Shown here: one piece after another, positions 62,288 through 64,000 of the stretch
Position numbering within the stretch: position 1 is the stretch's first letter
Layout: the number at the start of each line of letters is the position of its first letter
Assembly: GCA_963738445.1 (NCBI GenBank)
Contig: CAVTWS010000023.1
Span: 124,001 to 188,000, forward strand
Source of the DNA: CAVTWS01 sp963738445
Lineage (GTDB): Bacteria > Actinomycetota > Acidimicrobiia > Acidimicrobiales > SHLQ01
Direction: 5' to 3'
Length of the DNA stretch: 64,000 nucleotides
Position numbers and translations under genes: made by a program
Notes under the pieces: model-generated
Seen by the model: only the letters and a program-made list of their open reading frames with translations
Database searches by the model: none
Told to the model about the DNA's origin: nothing

Positions 62288-62465
62288 CAGTGGGCTCCGA
62301 CGGTTCCCGTGCTGCGGTGTCGCAGCTCACGGAGCCCGGTGTGCTGTGCCCCCCAGGGTACCGCTTGTCAGGGGTCGGGTACCGGACACCGCTAGTCTGC
62401 GCCGGAAATGGTGCGAGGTCGGGTCGACCCGATTGCACCTGCCGATCCCGATCCCGGTGGAGCCC

Positions 62466-62912
62466 ATGTCCGAAACGGCAACCCAGCGAATCCTGGTCCA
62501 CGCCTCACCCGAGCGGTGCCTCGAAGTCGCGCTCGACTTCGAGCGCTATCCCGACTGGGCGAGTGACATCAAGGACTGCCGGATCCTCAGCCGTGATGCA
62601 GACGGACGCGGGAACGAGGTCGAGTACCGCGCCGCCGCCATGGGCCGGAGCACCACGTACGTGCTGCGGTACAACCACGGCACCAACCCCTTGCGATTGT
62701 CGTGGCGGTTGATGCGAGGGGATCTGATGCGCCAGCTCGACGGCGAGTACGAGTTCGCCGAATCCGACGACGAGCCCGGGTCGACCTCCGTCACGTACTA
62801 CCTCGCCGTCGACCTGCAGGTGCCGCTCCCCGGGTTCGTGAAACGACGCGCCGAGGCCCGGATCATGCACACGGCGCTGCTCGAGCTCAAGGCTCGGGCC
62901 GAGGGCGCGTGA
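62466..62912 (+). CDS. SRPBCC/polyketide-cyclase-like protein
   Basis: A 148-residue START-like protein: QRILVHASPERCLEVALDFE, RYPDWASDIKDCRILSRDAD, EYRAAAMGRSTTYVLRYNHG and a long C-terminal helix (FVKRRAEARIMHTALLELKA). These match the SRPBCC fold, which binds hydrophobic ligands. A TAGTCT box (62394-62399) lies upstream. The neighbouring hydratase remnant and the catabolic genes earlier suggest lipid or CoA metabolism. Confidence 0.82.
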   Translation: MSETATQRILVHASPERCLEVALDFERYPDWASDIKDCRILSRDADGRGNEVEYRAAAMGRSTTYVLRYNHGTNPLRLSWRLMRGDLMRQLDGEYEFAESDDEPGSTSVTYYLAVDLQVPLPGFVKRRAEARIMHTALLELKARAEGA

Positions 62913-62949
62913 GGGCAGCCGGGGTCCTGGTGGGTGCGTGGGGTTGGTG

Positions 62950-63140
62950 ATGACGGAGTACGAGTTCCTCCGGGTGTCCGACTCCGATGACGGTGTGCGC
63001 CTCCTGACCATCGATCGTCCCGAGTCGAAGAACGCGATGAACGCGCCGCTGCGACGGGCGATGTGCGCCGCCTTCCGGCGTTCGTCCTGTGGAGTCTTCG
63101 CACCCCGGTGATCTGCGCGGTCAACGGCGCAGGGCGCGTG
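62950..63140 (+). pseudogene. Enoyl-CoA hydratase remnant with internal deletion
   Basis: An ATG begins TEYEFLRVSDSDDGVRLLTI, DRPESKNAMNAPLRRAMCAA, the N-terminus of a crotonase. About 25 codons on, another frame gives RTPVICAVNGAG, which corresponds to the oxyanion-hole segment that should lie some 60 residues further. The sequence between is missing and the rest of the enzyme is absent. It is a decayed gene or a chimeric junction. Confidence 0.6.
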
Positions 63141-63416
63141 AGATGTCCCTGACGCCCGAGGGGAGGATCACACCCTCGCCGGCGCCCTCGGAGCCGAGGC
63201 GGCGTTCAGCGTCGGGCGGTCCTACGACCTCACCGCGTTCACGGCGGCCGGTCGAGCGGTCGCGGCGCGGGGCCGCACGGGCGAGGCGCGGCGCGGGGCC
63301 GGTCCGAATCCTGAGTCGTTCGACCCAGCTCACGTAGAGTGAGATTTCTCCCGCAATCGCTACACCTAATGCCCTTCTCGTGCCGATGACTGCTTTGAGC
63401 TGTAGGAGGCCCGAGG
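63141..63416. other. Gap with a possible fragment of a LuxR-type ATPase regulator
   Basis: A plus-strand frame ending at 63343 reads LAGALGAEAAFSVGRSYDLT, then AFTAAGRAVAARGRTGEA. It faintly resembles the linker before the helix-turn-helix of large LuxR regulators (LGxExFxxAxxxGRxLxLxxA). This is weak. An AT-richer stretch (63344-63375) before the next gene probably carries its promoter. Confidence 0.3.
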
Positions 63417-64000
63417 GTGGCAACGCCGGACACGATGAGAGTGACAACGCTGTTTCTTCCCGGGGTGGACGGCCCGGGCGCCCCGATCGATCCCGCGGCC
63501 GTCACGTTGATCGCCGGCCTCGGACCGGTCGGGATCGACGAGCTCCACGAGGCCCTCGATCGTCTCGAGACCATCGACCTCGGGAACGCCGACCTCACCT
63601 TCGGTTCCATCGGCTCCGGATCGACCGGACCAGACGAGTCCCGACAGGGCATCTTGGGCATCACCGGGCCGAGTCGGCGAATCCCGGTGATCCCGGCCCG
63701 GACGCTCGTCGAGCGGCTCGCCACGCCACCCGCTCGCCAAAGCTCGACGTTGGACGCCGCCGTGAGCGTTCTGGAGCGCCGGCTGGCGCAGGCCCGCGCC
63801 GAGCACGACGACGCCTCGTCCGAACTGGCGGCCATCTCGACCGACCTTCGCGCCGAGCGTCAATTCCTCGACTCCTTCGCCTCCGCCACCTACCAGCAGG
63901 CTCGCAACACCCTGACCGAGATCGAGGCCGAGTTGGGGGTCGAGCCCGGGACCGACACCATCGCGGGGCCCGAGGTCATCGAATCCCGGCTCGGCCAAGC
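63417..64000 (+). CDS. Coiled-coil protein of unknown function, 5' part only
   Basis: A GTG with AGGAGG seven bases upstream begins a frame that runs off the right edge, 194 codons visible. The N-terminal part (MRVTTLFLPGVDGPGAPIDP, VTLIAGLGPVGIDELHEALD) is followed by a region rich in Ile/Gly (GNADLTFGSIGSGSTGPDES) and a coiled coil from about residue 120 (LERRLAQARAEHDDASSELA). The family is not recognised; an AAA/SMC-like or structural protein is possible. Confidence 0.65.
   Translation, partial: MATPDTMRVTTLFLPGVDGPGAPIDPAAVTLIAGLGPVGIDELHEALDRLETIDLGNADLTFGSIGSGSTGPDESRQGILGITGPSRRIPVIPARTLVERLATPPARQSSTLDAAVSVLERRLAQARAEHDDASSELAAISTDLRAERQFLDSFASATYQQARNTLTEIEAELGVEPGTDTIAGPEVIESRLGQ

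Overview
The window is about 64 kb of very GC-rich chromosomal DNA with no sign of a plasmid or phage backbone. The gene content points to an actinobacterium, most likely of the class Acidimicrobiia or a close relative. The evidence is two Pkn-type Ser/Thr kinases, an FHA protein, a DUF222-HNH nuclease, two luciferase-like (LLM) oxidoreductases, a PimB-like glycosyltransferase, a DEDD exonuclease/GIY-YIG fusion, an intracellular PHA depolymerase, and many apparently leaderless genes with TANNNT six bases before the start codon. The class assignment is inference; no rRNA is present. One certain RNA gene is present, the RNase P RNA (28.2-28.6 kb, minus strand). I found no tRNA, CRISPR array, insertion sequence or prophage gene.

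Layout. 0-2.7 kb: N-terminus of a secreted protein, a cyclopropane-fatty-acid synthase and a small Ser/Thr kinase. 10.0-2.8 kb (minus strand): a tight operon of an FAD enzyme, a four-helix membrane protein, a 33-codon repeat-peptide ORF, an FHA protein and two overlapping CPA2 cation/H+ antiporters. It ends at a strong hairpin and is flanked by two kinase genes; it looks like a phospho-signalling plus ion-transport locus. 10.2-24.6 kb: the second kinase, a LysR regulator, an SGNH hydrolase, an ECF sigma factor with a coupled membrane protein, a class A PBP, a structured intergenic element, a CdsZ-like zinc-ribbon protein, a patatin, an HD-domain protein, an MFS exporter and a GST. 24.7-28.1 kb: PHA depolymerase, then an AbiEi/AbiEii-like toxin-antitoxin pair with a palindrome over its promoter. 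28.2-34.4 kb: rnpB, an FAD-linked oxidase divergent from a Fur/PerR regulator across a palindromic operator, then rubrerythrin, a heterodisulfide-reductase-like Fe-S protein, DUF3501 and trpD. 34.5-44.3 kb: an HpaB-family enzyme, an exported TAP-type hydrolase, the DEDD/GIY-YIG nuclease, an NYN protein, and an acyl-CoA dehydrogenase/phosphotransferase/SDR cluster. 44.4-54.3 kb: a catabolic region rich in SDR, VOC, LLM and alpha/beta-hydrolase genes with an IclR regulator. 54.4-58.4 kb: a Cys-rich mini-protein, DUF305, queG, a pimB-like glycosyltransferase and a membrane protein. 58.4-64 kb: gene remnants, an HNH nuclease, an SGNH lipoprotein, an SRPBCC protein, an enoyl-CoA hydratase remnant and the start of a coiled-coil protein.

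Sequence quality. Two patches, about 30.47-33.94 kb and 41.1-43.6 kb, contain many single-base indels inside otherwise well-conserved genes, and isolated frameshifts occur elsewhere (5.35, 19.29, 35.5, 39.7 and 52.7 kb). I treat these mainly as consensus errors and give merged gene coordinates. Short tandem duplications are unusually common, several of them spanning stop codons.
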